Shown in pieces: positions 18,701-27,233 of a DNA stretch of 64,000 bases. The first letter of the stretch is position 1. Each line of letters opens with the position of its first letter. The notes under the pieces are model-generated. The model saw only the letters and a list, made by a program, of their open reading frames with translations. It ran no database searches and had not been told where the DNA came from. The translations under genes and the position numbers were made by a program. The stretch comes from Salinimonas chungwhensis DSM 16280 (GTDB lineage Bacteria > Pseudomonadota > Gammaproteobacteria > Enterobacterales > Alteromonadaceae). The stretch lies in contig NZ_KB899380.1 in assembly GCF_000378185.1 (NCBI RefSeq), positions 124,001 through 188,000 of the forward strand, given 5' to 3'.

Positions 18701-20211
18701 TCGATCTGAAACAGGTCAATCCGGCCGCGTTGATATCGGTGAAACTGGTTTCCGAACCCGGTGTGGGTACCATCGCCACCGGTGTGGCAAAAGCGTACGC
18801 CGATCTTATCACCGTCTCAGGGTATGATGGCGGTACAGGTGCCAGTCCACTGACGTCTGTAAAATATGCCGGCAGTCCGTTTGAGCTGGGCCTGGCAGAA
18901 ACACAGCAGGCGCTGGTGGAAAACGGGCTGCGTCACAAAGTTCGTCTGCAAACCGATGGCGGTCTGAAGACTGGCCTTGATGTAGTCAAAGCCGCCTGTC
19001 TGGGCGCCGAAAGCTTCGGTTTTGGTACCGGCCCCATGGTGGCTCTGGGTTGCAAATATCTAAGGATTTGCCATCTGAATAATTGCGCCACCGGGGTTGC
19101 CACGCAAGATGAAAAATTGCGTGAGGAACATTTTATCGGGTTGCCCGAAATGGTGATGAACTATTTCAGGTTCATCGCACAGGAAGTCAGAGAAATTATG
19201 GCCTCCTTAGGGGTCACCAAGTTTGACGATCTGGTAGGACGAACTGATTTACTTAAAATGCTCGATGGCATTTCAGCTAAACAGAATCGTCTTGACTTGT
19301 CGCCACTACTGGCGATGCCCCACCCGGGTGAACATACGCGGCTGTTTAACTCGCAGACGACGAACCAACCCATGGATAAAGGCGAACTAAACGCACGATT
19401 ATTTAAAGATGGTCAGCAGGCTGTGCACGATGCCAGTGGTATTTACCTGCACTATCCTATCCGTAACACTGACCGCTCAGTGGGTGCGCTGTTATCTGGC
19501 GAGATCGCCAAGGTTCATGGCAATCAGGATATGGAAGACAAGCCAATACAAATTCAGTTTACCGGTACGGCGGGCCAGAGTTTCGGCGTCTGGAATGCTG
19601 GCGGTCTGCATATGCGCATAGAAGGTGACGCCAACGACTATGTAGGTAAAGGAATGACCGGTGGAAAACTGGTTATTTACCCCAAACGCGGAATTACCTT
19701 TGATGCGCCGAACAGCGCGATTATGGGTAATACCTGCCTGTACGGAGCCACCGGCGGTAAATTATTTGCTGCCGGCCGCGCCGGCGAACGCTTTGGGGTG
19801 CGTAACTCCGGGGCCATTGCTGTGGTTGAAGGCTGTGGTGATAATGGCTGCGAATACATGACAGGTGGCATTGTGGCTGTGTTAGGTAAGATCGGCGTGA
19901 ATTTTGGTGCCGGTATGACCGGTGGGTTTGCTTATCTGCTTGATACGGAAAACGATCTGGCTGACCGTGTTAACGACGAGCTAGTCGAGATTATGGAAGT
20001 GGCCGATAAGAACATTTTAGTTGAGCATCTGCGTGGGCTAATCAATCAGCACTACGAGGAAACGGGAAGTGAGCACTCATTAAACCTGCTTACGGATTTT
20101 GCCGGTACCCTTGAAAAAATAAAGCTTATTAAGCCCAAAACCAGTGACGTGAAAAATTTGCTGGGCCATATCAGCCGTTCCAGCGATGAACTTCGCATTC
20201 AGGCGCAGTAG
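15745..20211 (+). CDS. gltB: Glutamate synthase (NADPH) large subunit
   Basis: GltB makes two glutamates from glutamine and 2-oxoglutarate. The 1,488-residue product has the complete alpha-subunit order: a class II glutamine amidotransferase domain (about 13-415), the central domain, the FMN/[3Fe-4S] synthase domain (about 830-1210), and the C-terminal beta-helix (GXGXG) domain. RDNCGFGLIAH places the nucleophile at C13, so a 12-residue propeptide must be removed. The cluster cysteines lie in CKYLRICHLNNCATG. The start is supported by GAAGGAG 9 bases upstream. gltD follows after 12 bases. Confidence 0.97.
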   Translation: MSLYNPNDSRDNCGFGLIAHTHGEASHQLVKTAIHGLDRMQHRGGIAADGKTGDGCGLLLQKPDAFFKAIASENGWKLSKKYAVGMVFLSQDPVLAQQAKDVLNEELEKETLDVPGWREVPVNNDVLGELALTGVPKIEQVFVNAPPGWRKRDLERRLYMVRRRAEKRLETDPDFYVACLSSLVTIYKGLVMPKDLPAFYADLADERMQSAICVFHQRFSTNTLPRWPLAQPFRFLAHNGEINTIKGNRDWAKARTGKFSTPLIPDLKDAAPYVNSEGSDSSSLDNMLELFLAGGMDLFRAMRLLVPPAYQNDRTMDDNLRAFYEFNSMHMEPWDGPAGIVLTNGRHVACNLDRNGLRPARYVITNDGFITLASEVGIWDYQEENVIEKGRVGPGEMLAVDTYNGKVWRSNEIDDELKDRHPYREWLDKHIRHLTPVEEADATQIGTRVFDDDTMAIYHKLFNYSYEEIRQVIKVLAKDGQEAVGSMGDDTPMAVMSSKTRTLYDYFRQQFAQVTNPPIDPLRENHVMSLATCIGREQNVFSETSGYADRVLFQSPILMYTDLKQLREFNPDNYYSEIVELQYSQEEGLRKAIERICNEVEYLVKQKKAAFVILSDRNIRKNRLPVPAAMAVGAVQRRLVDNALRCDANIVVETATTRDPHHYAVLIGLGATAIYPFLAYETIEQLCDKGELDISAMDATINYRKGINKGLYKIMSKMGISTVASYRSAKLFEAIGINQEVMKLCFDGIASRIQGAGFSDFEQDILNQARVAWLKRKPISHGGLLKYVHDGEYHAYNPGVVMSLQKAVVSGKYDDYQDYARQVNERDPAHLRDLLALNPQTDPVDISEVESAENLFPRFDTAAMSIGALSPEAHEALAIAMNRLGGQSNSGEGGEHPSRFGTEKNSKIKQVASGRFGVTPHYLVNANVIQIKVAQGAKPGEGGQLPGDKVNRYIATLRFSVPGVTLISPPPHHDIYSIEDLAQLIFDLKQVNPAALISVKLVSEPGVGTIATGVAKAYADLITVSGYDGGTGASPLTSVKYAGSPFELGLAETQQALVENGLRHKVRLQTDGGLKTGLDVVKAACLGAESFGFGTGPMVALGCKYLRICHLNNCATGVATQDEKLREEHFIGLPEMVMNYFRFIAQEVREIMASLGVTKFDDLVGRTDLLKMLDGISAKQNRLDLSPLLAMPHPGEHTRLFNSQTTNQPMDKGELNARLFKDGQQAVHDASGIYLHYPIRNTDRSVGALLSGEIAKVHGNQDMEDKPIQIQFTGTAGQSFGVWNAGGLHMRIEGDANDYVGKGMTGGKLVIYPKRGITFDAPNSAIMGNTCLYGATGGKLFAAGRAGERFGVRNSGAIAVVEGCGDNGCEYMTGGIVAVLGKIGVNFGAGMTGGFAYLLDTENDLADRVNDELVEIMEVADKNILVEHLRGLINQHYEETGSEHSLNLLTDFAGTLEKIKLIKPKTSDVKNLLGHISRSSDELRIQAQ

Positions 20212-20220
20212 GAGGTATGA

Positions 20221-21639
<1,419 letters not shown>

Positions 21640-21650
21640 TCCCTTTAAAA

Positions 21651-21687
21651 AAAGCTGCGACAGTTCATCTCGCAGCTTTTTTCTTTC
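21651..21687 (+). terminator. Terminator after gltBD
   Basis: AAAGCTGCGA (21651-21660) pairs with TCGCAGCTTT (21670-21679) around a 9-base loop. A run of T follows. Confidence 0.9.
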
Positions 21688-21804
21688 CTTTGCAATACGC
21701 TAATATCATTTAGCATACCTAATAATCCCCTTGTTCAGTTGCTGCTCAATGACGGCAAACCTATAGTAGTCAGGTGCATTAATTAAACAAAGAAACGGGT
21801 AATT

Positions 21805-22179
21805 ATGAAGTTTTTAGGTGCGTTGACACTCTCTGCATTTTTTGCAGTTTCATTCTCCTCTAACGCCAATAGCAGCCAACCGGATACCGCCGCTTGCCCG
21901 GGCGATTTTTACAGCATTACCATGCCTGGCGATGCGATGCAGTGCCAGCGTTTTGACGATAATATGCCAGCATCGTTAGTCTTTCATACACCCATGGATA
22001 ATCAGCAAATTATTGACTGGTATCAGCAGGCTATGCCTGAACTTGATGTGATTAGTCAATTTAACGGACGGGTCGTGCTGGCAGCGCAGCAAAACAATAT
22101 TCGCGTGGTTATTTCGCCGGATAATACAGGCTCCCAAATTGATTTATTAGTCATAGACACTCTGCTAGCCCGCCAGTAA
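21805..22179 (+). CDS. Small secreted protein of unknown function
   Basis: The 124-residue product begins with a Sec signal peptide of about 23 residues (ending SSNANS). The mature protein of about 100 residues has two cysteines (ACPGDF and MQCQRF, about residues 31 and 52) that could form a disulfide in the periplasm. It continues with a mixed alpha/beta pattern (NQQIIDWYQQAMPEL and GRVVLAAQQNNIRVVIS). No family is recognised. It stands alone between two strong terminators, so it is probably a single-gene transcript. The start is supported by position relative to the signal peptide; the ribosome-binding site is weak. Confidence 0.65.
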   Translation: MKFLGALTLSAFFAVSFSSNANSSQPDTAACPGDFYSITMPGDAMQCQRFDDNMPASLVFHTPMDNQQIIDWYQQAMPELDVISQFNGRVVLAAQQNNIRVVISPDNTGSQIDLLVIDTLLARQ

Positions 22180-22192
22180 GTCCAGTATTAGT

Positions 22193-22243
22193 CTGGCGTT
22201 ACCAACATTGCGTCCCAACCGCATGGTAACGCCAGCGTTTTTT
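22193..22243 (+). terminator. Terminator after the small secreted protein gene
   Basis: CTGGCGTTACC (22193-22203) pairs perfectly with GGTAACGCCAG (22225-22235), loop 21 bases. CG and six T follow. Confidence 0.8.
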
Positions 22244-22305
22244 CACTGAATTCCGTTTCTTCCCCAACGCTTTTTTCTTTCTGTTTATAACGTCTGTTTT
22301 TAGAT

Positions 22306-22321
22306 TGGCACCACCTTTGCA
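22306..22321 (+). promoter_or_regulatory. Sigma-54 (-24/-12) promoter of the DUF2726 gene
   Basis: TGGCAC (22306-22311) and TTTGCA (22316-22321) place GG and GC exactly 10 bases apart. This matches the RpoN consensus TGGCAC-N5-TTGCA without mismatch. Transcription would begin near 22332, about 68 bases before the preferred ATG at 22400. No activator site was identified upstream. Confidence 0.8.
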
Positions 22322-22399
22322 AATACCTGTTTGAAGATGATTTTTTTCATGCACGTGTCAGAAAACCGACACTTTTGCATACTTTGTCGAGGATTTGTT

Positions 22400-22984
22400 A
22401 TGGAACTGGCTATAATTCTTATGATGTTGCTGATTGTGGTGGCCGCAGGTGCCATTAAACTGTCAGACGGTGGTGTGGCATTCCCCTTTAAACGCAGACA
22501 ACAGCTTTTCACGCCTGTTGAACATACTTTTTTGAACCTGATTGAACAGTCAATGGGCCGGGAGTTTCGCATTCTTTGTCGGGTACGTCTTTGCGATGTC
22601 CTGTCGGTGCGGCAGAATACATCTAAAAAACAAGCAAGCGCGGCCCTCGCCCGTGCCTCTTCCCGTCAATTGGACTTCATTTTGTGCGATAAAGAAGATA
22701 TGACACCGGTGCTTGCAGTGGACCTTGTGCATAATGCCGGTAAAGAAGGATATAAAACCCAGCGTGACTGGTTTGTGTCAGGTTCACTGGACGCCGCCGG
22801 GATCCCCCACGCCCGTATTAAGGTGAAGTCCGGCTATACAGTGGAAGAGATCCGCGAATGTCTGGAAACCAAACTCATCCCTTATCGGCGCAAACAAAAT
22901 AAGCTGGCTCAGGTACCCTCCTACAATCCTGTAACACCGAAGCGGCCAACCCGCCCGGTGCGTTCCAGCCGCGCTGCTGCATAA
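22400..22984 (+). CDS. DUF2726 domain protein with N-terminal membrane anchor
   Basis: The preferred start is ATG 22400, with GAGG upstream and directly before the hydrophobic helix. An in-frame ATG at 22331 lies on the expected transcription start of the sigma-54 promoter, so it is unlikely. The 194-residue product has one transmembrane helix (about residues 3-22) and a DUF2726 domain (about 38-160) with LDFILCDKEDMTPVLAVDL and RDWFVSGSLDAAGIPHARI. DUF2726 is restriction-endonuclease-like by fold, but function is not established. The basic tail is rich in R, P and S. Its RpoN promoter suggests control by nitrogen, motility or another sigma-54 activator. Confidence 0.78.
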   Translation: MELAIILMMLLIVVAAGAIKLSDGGVAFPFKRRQQLFTPVEHTFLNLIEQSMGREFRILCRVRLCDVLSVRQNTSKKQASAALARASSRQLDFILCDKEDMTPVLAVDLVHNAGKEGYKTQRDWFVSGSLDAAGIPHARIKVKSGYTVEEIRECLETKLIPYRRKQNKLAQVPSYNPVTPKRPTRPVRSSRAAA

Positions 22985-22993
22985 CGGTTTACG

Positions 22994-23031
22994 GGAAGTC
23001 ACACGCCCCCAGTGTGGCTTCCTATCTTTTT
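22994..23031 (+). terminator. Terminator after the DUF2726 gene
   Basis: GGAAGTCACAC (22994-23004) pairs with GTGTGGCTTCC (23012-23022, one T-G pair). TATCTTTTT follows. Confidence 0.75.
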
Positions 23032-23084
23032 ACGCCTGTAAGTCTCTCTGATACTGTCAGATTTATTCTGTGATGTTATATGCA

Positions 23085-23147
23085 CTCAGGGCTATTCTTG
23101 CGCTCAGGGCTATTCTTGCGCTCAGGGCTATTCTTCCGCTCAGGGCT
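23085..23147 (+). repeat. 18-bp tandem repeat, 3.5 copies, upstream of mtnN
   Basis: The unit CTCAGGGCTATTCTTGCG occurs at 23085-23102, 23103-23120 and 23121-23138 (one change, CTTCCG), with a half copy at 23139-23147. It ends 79 bases before the mtnN start. A frame running through it encodes repeated SGLFLR but continues into the mtnN coding region out of frame, so it is probably not a gene. Copy number may vary between strains. Confidence 0.85.
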
Positions 23148-23225
23148 GTCAGTTGTTGCCGATTCGTATTACCATATTTGTCACTTTTTTCATTTACGCT
23201 CCGAGCGTCTTAAGAACGTTAAATT

Positions 23226-23927
23226 ATGTCAAAAATTGGAATCCTTGGTGCCATGGATCAGGAAGTGGCCCTGCTTAAATCATCTCTTGAAAACCTTTCC
23301 ACCCAAAGGTGGCATCATCTGACCTTTTATGAGGGCTCGCTGCACGGGCAGGATATTGTGCTGGTCAAATGCGGCATCGGGAAAGTTGCGGCGACGATGG
23401 CAACCACGGCATTAATAGAGCGCTTTGCGCCAGATTATGTCGTCAATACCGGCTCAGCAGGTGGCTTTGATAGCGAACTGCGTATCGGCGATGTGGTCAT
23501 CGGGTCCGCTCTGGTTCATCATGATGTGGACCTGACATTTTTCGGCTATGCGCCCGGCCAGTGTGCTGGGGATATGCCCGCAGTTTATGAGTGCGATCCC
23601 CGATTGATTAATGCGGCTAAATCGGCCACCAGCCAGTTGGAAAATGTTGCTTATAAAACCGGGCTCATCTGCACCGGCGATGCCTTTATCGGTAGTGATG
23701 AAGCAGCAGATAAAATACGCGCCACCTATACCGATATGAAGGCTTGTGAAATGGAAGGAGCTGCTATTGCACAAACCTGTCATTTGCTTGGCACCCCCTG
23801 TCTGGTTATTCGTTCGTTATCCGATATTGCCGGAAAAACTTCCACCGTATCCTTTGAGGAATACCTGGACACAGCTGCCAAAAATTCGGCACAACTGGTC
23901 ATGGGTATGGTAGCGGCTCTCGCCTGA
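23226..23927 (+). CDS. mtnN: 5'-methylthioadenosine/S-adenosylhomocysteine nucleosidase
   Basis: MtnN (Pfs) hydrolyses methylthioadenosine, S-adenosylhomocysteine and 5'-deoxyadenosine, recycling by-products of SAM use. The 233-residue product matches family length. Catalytic and binding residues are visible: the acid glutamate E13 in MDQEVALL, the purine/ribose segment NTGSAGGF, the ribose-binding CEMEGAAIAQ, and the catalytic aspartate in RSLSDIAGK. It is followed 11 bases later by a CbiB-like gene and then btuF. 5'-deoxyadenosine is a by-product of radical SAM and adenosylcobalamin chemistry, so the grouping with B12 genes may be functional. Confidence 0.95.
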   Translation: MSKIGILGAMDQEVALLKSSLENLSTQRWHHLTFYEGSLHGQDIVLVKCGIGKVAATMATTALIERFAPDYVVNTGSAGGFDSELRIGDVVIGSALVHHDVDLTFFGYAPGQCAGDMPAVYECDPRLINAAKSATSQLENVAYKTGLICTGDAFIGSDEAADKIRATYTDMKACEMEGAAIAQTCHLLGTPCLVIRSLSDIAGKTSTVSFEEYLDTAAKNSAQLVMGMVAALA

Positions 23928-23938
23928 ACTGACTCAGC

Positions 23939-24892
23939 GTGGACGCTGCATTTCATACCATGCCCCTGCAAACGCTGATTATATTATTAGTCAGCGTATT
24001 GTCGGATGCTGTCTGGCGATGGCCAGCGGCCTATCATCCGCTCACATTAATAAGGTATATGGCCGAAACCATGGCCGCAAAAGTGCGTCCGGCAAAGACC
24101 GACCCTGCTACCCAGCATTATATTTCCGGTAGCCTGGGGCCGGCGTTACTGATTATACCGCTGGCCCTTCTGCTAGCTAATCTTATAGCTCTGGCAGAGT
24201 ATCCCTGGTTTTTCGAAGCACTGATTATACTGACGTTATTGGATTTTGGGCATGACCGTACTCATTATAAACACGTCGTCAAAGCGTTGGCCGGAAATAA
24301 AAAGGTGTTGGCGAGAGACCACGCTGCAAAATTTATGGCCCGTGATACGCAGCGCCTTTCAGATATTGGCGTAGCAAAAGCCAGTATTGAGGCTCTGTTA
24401 TTGCGCTTTTTAATCCTCTATTGTGGGATAATTTTCTGGTTTGTGGCAGTGGGACCGATAACAGCGCTATGTTACCGCCTTGTCATCGCTGTCAGCTGGC
24501 AGTGGCACTACAAACGACCAGGGTTTTCGCTGTTTGCCAAACCCGCTCGGTTGCTCAGTAAACTTGCCAGCCTACCGGGAGCGCTTTTAGGTATTATTGT
24601 GGTGGCACTGGTGACTAACCCTTTTACAGCCACCGCAGCATTCTGGCGGGCGCCAGCCAGGGATCTCACTTCCCGTATACTGGCAGCTTTTGGTGCTGCT
24701 ATGGGGTTTAGAGTGGGCGGCCCGGCTATCTATCACGGAATTAAATATCGTCATACCCGGGTCGGAGGAAATCGGGAAGTCCGTTTTTCTGATATGACTT
24801 ACAGCTACCGAGCTATATTACGCGCAATGGTATTACTGGCATCGCTAACCAGCCTGCTGCTGCTCATCTTATGGAAAACAGTATATGTATAG
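23939..24892 (+). CDS. CobD/CbiB-family membrane protein (adenosylcobinamide-phosphate synthase-like)
   Basis: The 317-residue product has about five hydrophobic helices. The N-terminal WPAAYHPLTLIRYMAE matches the CbiB pattern around the conserved HP, and ARDTQRLSDIGVAKASIEAL matches the CbiB block S-R-D-t-x-x-L. The C-terminal GGPAIYHGIKYRHTRVGG also fits. It is more divergent than typical CbiB in the middle, where the usual N/D-rich block is not obvious. The enzyme family joins aminopropanol to cobyric acid. With no other cob genes nearby and btuF overlapping by 8 bases, a role in cobinamide salvage or a related amidation is inferred. The start is GTG 23939 or ATG 23960; neither has a good ribosome-binding site. 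Confidence 0.7.
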   Translation: MDAAFHTMPLQTLIILLVSVLSDAVWRWPAAYHPLTLIRYMAETMAAKVRPAKTDPATQHYISGSLGPALLIIPLALLLANLIALAEYPWFFEALIILTLLDFGHDRTHYKHVVKALAGNKKVLARDHAAKFMARDTQRLSDIGVAKASIEALLLRFLILYCGIIFWFVAVGPITALCYRLVIAVSWQWHYKRPGFSLFAKPARLLSKLASLPGALLGIIVVALVTNPFTATAAFWRAPARDLTSRILAAFGAAMGFRVGGPAIYHGIKYRHTRVGGNREVRFSDMTYSYRAILRAMVLLASLTSLLLLILWKTVYV

Positions 24893-25703
24893 TAACCGTA
24901 AAATCTGGTGCCTGGTGCTAGTATGCTGGACATGGTCCGCGTCGGCTAAAACCATTGTAAGCCTGTCACCTCATCTTACCGAGTGGGTATACAGCCTTAA
25001 GCAAGAGCAAAATCTATTAGCCGTAAGTTCACACAGTGATTTTCCACCTCAGGCAGCAAACCTTCCGGTGGTGGCAGATGCCCATGGTGCAAATATCAAA
25101 GCCATAGTTAAATTAAATCCCGATATTATTCTGGCTTGGCGTGGCGGTAATAAGCCGCAGGATATTGCCCGACTTGAGCAGCTGGGGTTTAGCGTATTTG
25201 AGTCACAGCCGCAGTTGCCTTCCGATATAAGTAATGAATTACGTTCATTAGGGCGAATTTTAGGTGCGCAGCAACAAGCCCGGAAACTAACCAAACAATT
25301 TGATCAACAACTAAGTCAGTTAACGGCTCAGTATCGTGAAGTCCCGCCTGTCACAGCTTTCTATTATCTGTGGACAGCGCCCCTGATGAGTGTAGGAGAA
25401 AAAGCCTGGGCCAGCCGCCTGCTTTCACAATGTAATATAAGCACGCTGTTCGCCGACTCACCGGTGGACTATCCGCAGGTGTCAGTACAGGAAGTGATTC
25501 GGCGTCAACCACAGGTATTAGTTGCTGCGACCAGCCGTTCTCTGGCGACAGAGCAGGCTTTTTGGCAATCTCATGCAGATGCACTGGATGTGCCGGTATT
25601 GAGGGTAAACCCGGACATTTTCAGCCGTTTTACACTGCGCCTGGCCCCTGCTTTGAAAAAGCTGTGTGCGAAAATTCACGCAACTCGTTTCTATGCTGAA
25701 TAG
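24885..25703 (+). CDS. btuF: Vitamin B12 ABC transporter substrate-binding protein BtuF
   Basis: BtuF captures cobalamin in the periplasm and hands it to BtuCD. The 272-residue product has a signal peptide (about 1-21, cut after SASA). The class III binding-protein start is IVSLSPHLTEWVYSLKQ, followed by the block ADAHGANIKAIVKLNPDII and a long connecting helix near residues 125-150. The overall order matches BtuF closely. btuC and btuD are not in this window. The start overlaps the end of the CbiB-like gene by 8 bases, indicating translational coupling and supporting a shared role in corrinoid uptake. Confidence 0.88.
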   Translation: MYSNRKIWCLVLVCWTWSASAKTIVSLSPHLTEWVYSLKQEQNLLAVSSHSDFPPQAANLPVVADAHGANIKAIVKLNPDIILAWRGGNKPQDIARLEQLGFSVFESQPQLPSDISNELRSLGRILGAQQQARKLTKQFDQQLSQLTAQYREVPPVTAFYYLWTAPLMSVGEKAWASRLLSQCNISTLFADSPVDYPQVSVQEVIRRQPQVLVAATSRSLATEQAFWQSHADALDVPVLRVNPDIFSRFTLRLAPALKKLCAKIHATRFYAE

Positions 25704-25753
25704 CGGTTACTATATGCTAAGTAGTTTGAATTTTTTTAGTTAATGGCCGCAGT

Positions 25754-26155
25754 ATGAAATCTGTTATTACGTTCACTATTTTAATAATCTTGATGTTTCT
25801 GTCAGGCTGCGACAGCCAGGCTGTCCAGGCAAAGCCAGTGGCGCAGGATACAGCGTCATTCTTGATGAAAAAAGTTCAGAACGATGAGTGGCTTTTGATT
25901 GACGTACGCTCACCACAAGAATTTGCTCAAGGCCATATTCCTGGTGCCATAAATATGCCTCATAACGAAATAACCGTATTTATCGAACAACTAGAGGGCG
26001 AGCAACCAAAACCAATTGTGGTGTACTGCCGCTCCGGACGACGGGCCATGCTGGCAGCAGAAATACTTAAAAAAAATAATTTTCCGGATGTCCGTCATCT
26101 TGAGGGCGACATGATGGGCTGGTCAGCAGCGGGGCTGCCCATAGACAGAATGTAG
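25754..26155 (+). CDS. Rhodanese-domain lipoprotein
   Basis: The 133-residue product has a lipoprotein signal peptide with lipobox LSGC (cysteine at residue 19). A single rhodanese domain spans about residues 35-130. The active-site loop is YCRSGRRA, with the catalytic cysteine near residue 92 and the usual C-x4-R pattern; DVRSPQEFAQGHIPGAINMP is the family's CDC25-like entry motif. Such periplasmic, membrane-anchored single-domain rhodaneses bind or transfer sulfane sulfur; PspE is the best-known relative. It follows btuF by 50 bases on the same strand. Substrate unknown. Confidence 0.85.
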   Translation: MKSVITFTILIILMFLSGCDSQAVQAKPVAQDTASFLMKKVQNDEWLLIDVRSPQEFAQGHIPGAINMPHNEITVFIEQLEGEQPKPIVVYCRSGRRAMLAAEILKKNNFPDVRHLEGDMMGWSAAGLPIDRM

Positions 26156-26274
26156 CGCTGGACAGGTTTTCGGTCGCAATTTTTTGGTTTATTCTGACCA
26201 GGTGACATATCCGGTGTCGAGATGCACTGACTTATTTGCTACCATAAGTTTTTTTGCAGGCCGCACGCATTCTG

Positions 26275-26658
26275 ATGACCATTGATATTGCCACCCCCGC
26301 CATGTTGTTTCCGGCGATCTCTTTACTGCTTCTTGCCTATACTAACCGGTTTTTAACACTGGCCAGTATTATTCGAAATTTTTCCAAGGAGAAATGGGAT
26401 GAAAATACTGAAGCCCAGATTCAGAATTTGCGTCAGCGCATTCAGTTCATCAAACGGATGCAAATTGCCGGCGTAGTAAGTTTTTTTCTCTGCGTACTAT
26501 CTATGTTAGCCATATATCTGACGTATCAGATTGTGGGAAACTGGATTTTTGCCGCCAGTCTCATTTGTCTGTTGTATTCGTTATGGATGTCGGTCAGAGA
26601 AATTCTGATTTCTGTTGAAGCACTGGATGTGCATTTAAACGGGATTAAAACCAAGTGA
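26275..26658 (+). CDS. DUF2721 membrane protein
   Basis: ATG 26275 is preferred over an upstream in-frame TTG at 26254. The 127-residue product begins TIDIATPAMLFPAISLLLLA, the standard DUF2721 N terminus, followed by YTNRFLTLASIIRNF. It has three hydrophobic helices (about residues 7-27, 65-85 and 90-110) and a conserved basic helix after the first. The family is widespread but uncharacterised. The stop codon overlaps the GTG start of the next gene by 4 bases, so the two are translationally coupled. Confidence 0.8.
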   Translation: MTIDIATPAMLFPAISLLLLAYTNRFLTLASIIRNFSKEKWDENTEAQIQNLRQRIQFIKRMQIAGVVSFFLCVLSMLAIYLTYQIVGNWIFAASLICLLYSLWMSVREILISVEALDVHLNGIKTK

Positions 26659-27233
26659 GTAAAACCGAATCGGTTATTGATTACGCCCTGCTGGCACCGG
26701 AGCATTTTGACGGAGTAGTGAGACTGGGCAACCAGGTTCACGGGGACAACTACCTGAGTCATCAGAGCCTGCATCAAATGTATGAAAAAAGCTTTCATGA
26801 TGCGGTTAACGCCAGCTGGGTGGCAATTGCTAACCAACAGGTAGTTGGTTTCAGGTTGACTTATGCCCATTCTCAGTGGGAGCCTGATGAATGGTGTACA
26901 CCGGCCGCATGGCCAGTACCAGCAGACAAGGTTTGCTATTTCAAATGCAACACCGTTGCGCCAGACAGACAAGGCCTGGGGATTGGCAGCGAAATGTTAC
27001 AGCGTGCTATTGCATCTGCCCATACACAAGGGGCACAAGCGGGGTTAGCGCATATCTGGCTGGCCAGCCCCGGCAATAGTGCCTACAAGTATTTTAAGAA
27101 AAATGGTGGTGAGCTTATCCAAAAACATCCCGATAAATGGCGCCATGAGGCGCTTTATGATGGCTATGATTGCCCTGTCTGTGAGGGCCTGTGCCAGTGT
27201 GAAGCAGCGGAGATGTTGCTGCGCTTTTCATGA
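26655..27233 (+). CDS. GNAT acetyltransferase with a cysteine-rich C-terminal tail
   Basis: The 192-residue product is a GCN5-related N-acetyltransferase. The acetyl-CoA loop is DRQGLGIGSEML (about residues 102-113), preceded by the strand VCYFKCNTVAP and followed by the helix/strand pattern ending in YKYFKKNGG. After the domain is a short tail with CPVCEGLCQC (about 172-181), spaced like a zinc-binding knuckle and unusual for the family. The GTG start overlaps the DUF2721 stop, and the stop overlaps the next ATG by 4 bases (ATGA). The acetyl acceptor is unknown; the coupled FAD amine-oxidase-like gene suggests an amine or amino acid. Confidence 0.8.
   Translation: MSKTESVIDYALLAPEHFDGVVRLGNQVHGDNYLSHQSLHQMYEKSFHDAVNASWVAIANQQVVGFRLTYAHSQWEPDEWCTPAAWPVPADKVCYFKCNTVAPDRQGLGIGSEMLQRAIASAHTQGAQAGLAHIWLASPGNSAYKYFKKNGGELIQKHPDKWRHEALYDGYDCPVCEGLCQCEAAEMLLRFS

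Noticed and set aside
23080-23322. Open frame of 80 codons through the 18-bp repeats (SGLFLR repeats)
   Set aside because: It has no ribosome-binding site, is generated by the repeat unit length and runs into mtnN out of frame. The repeat itself is the feature.
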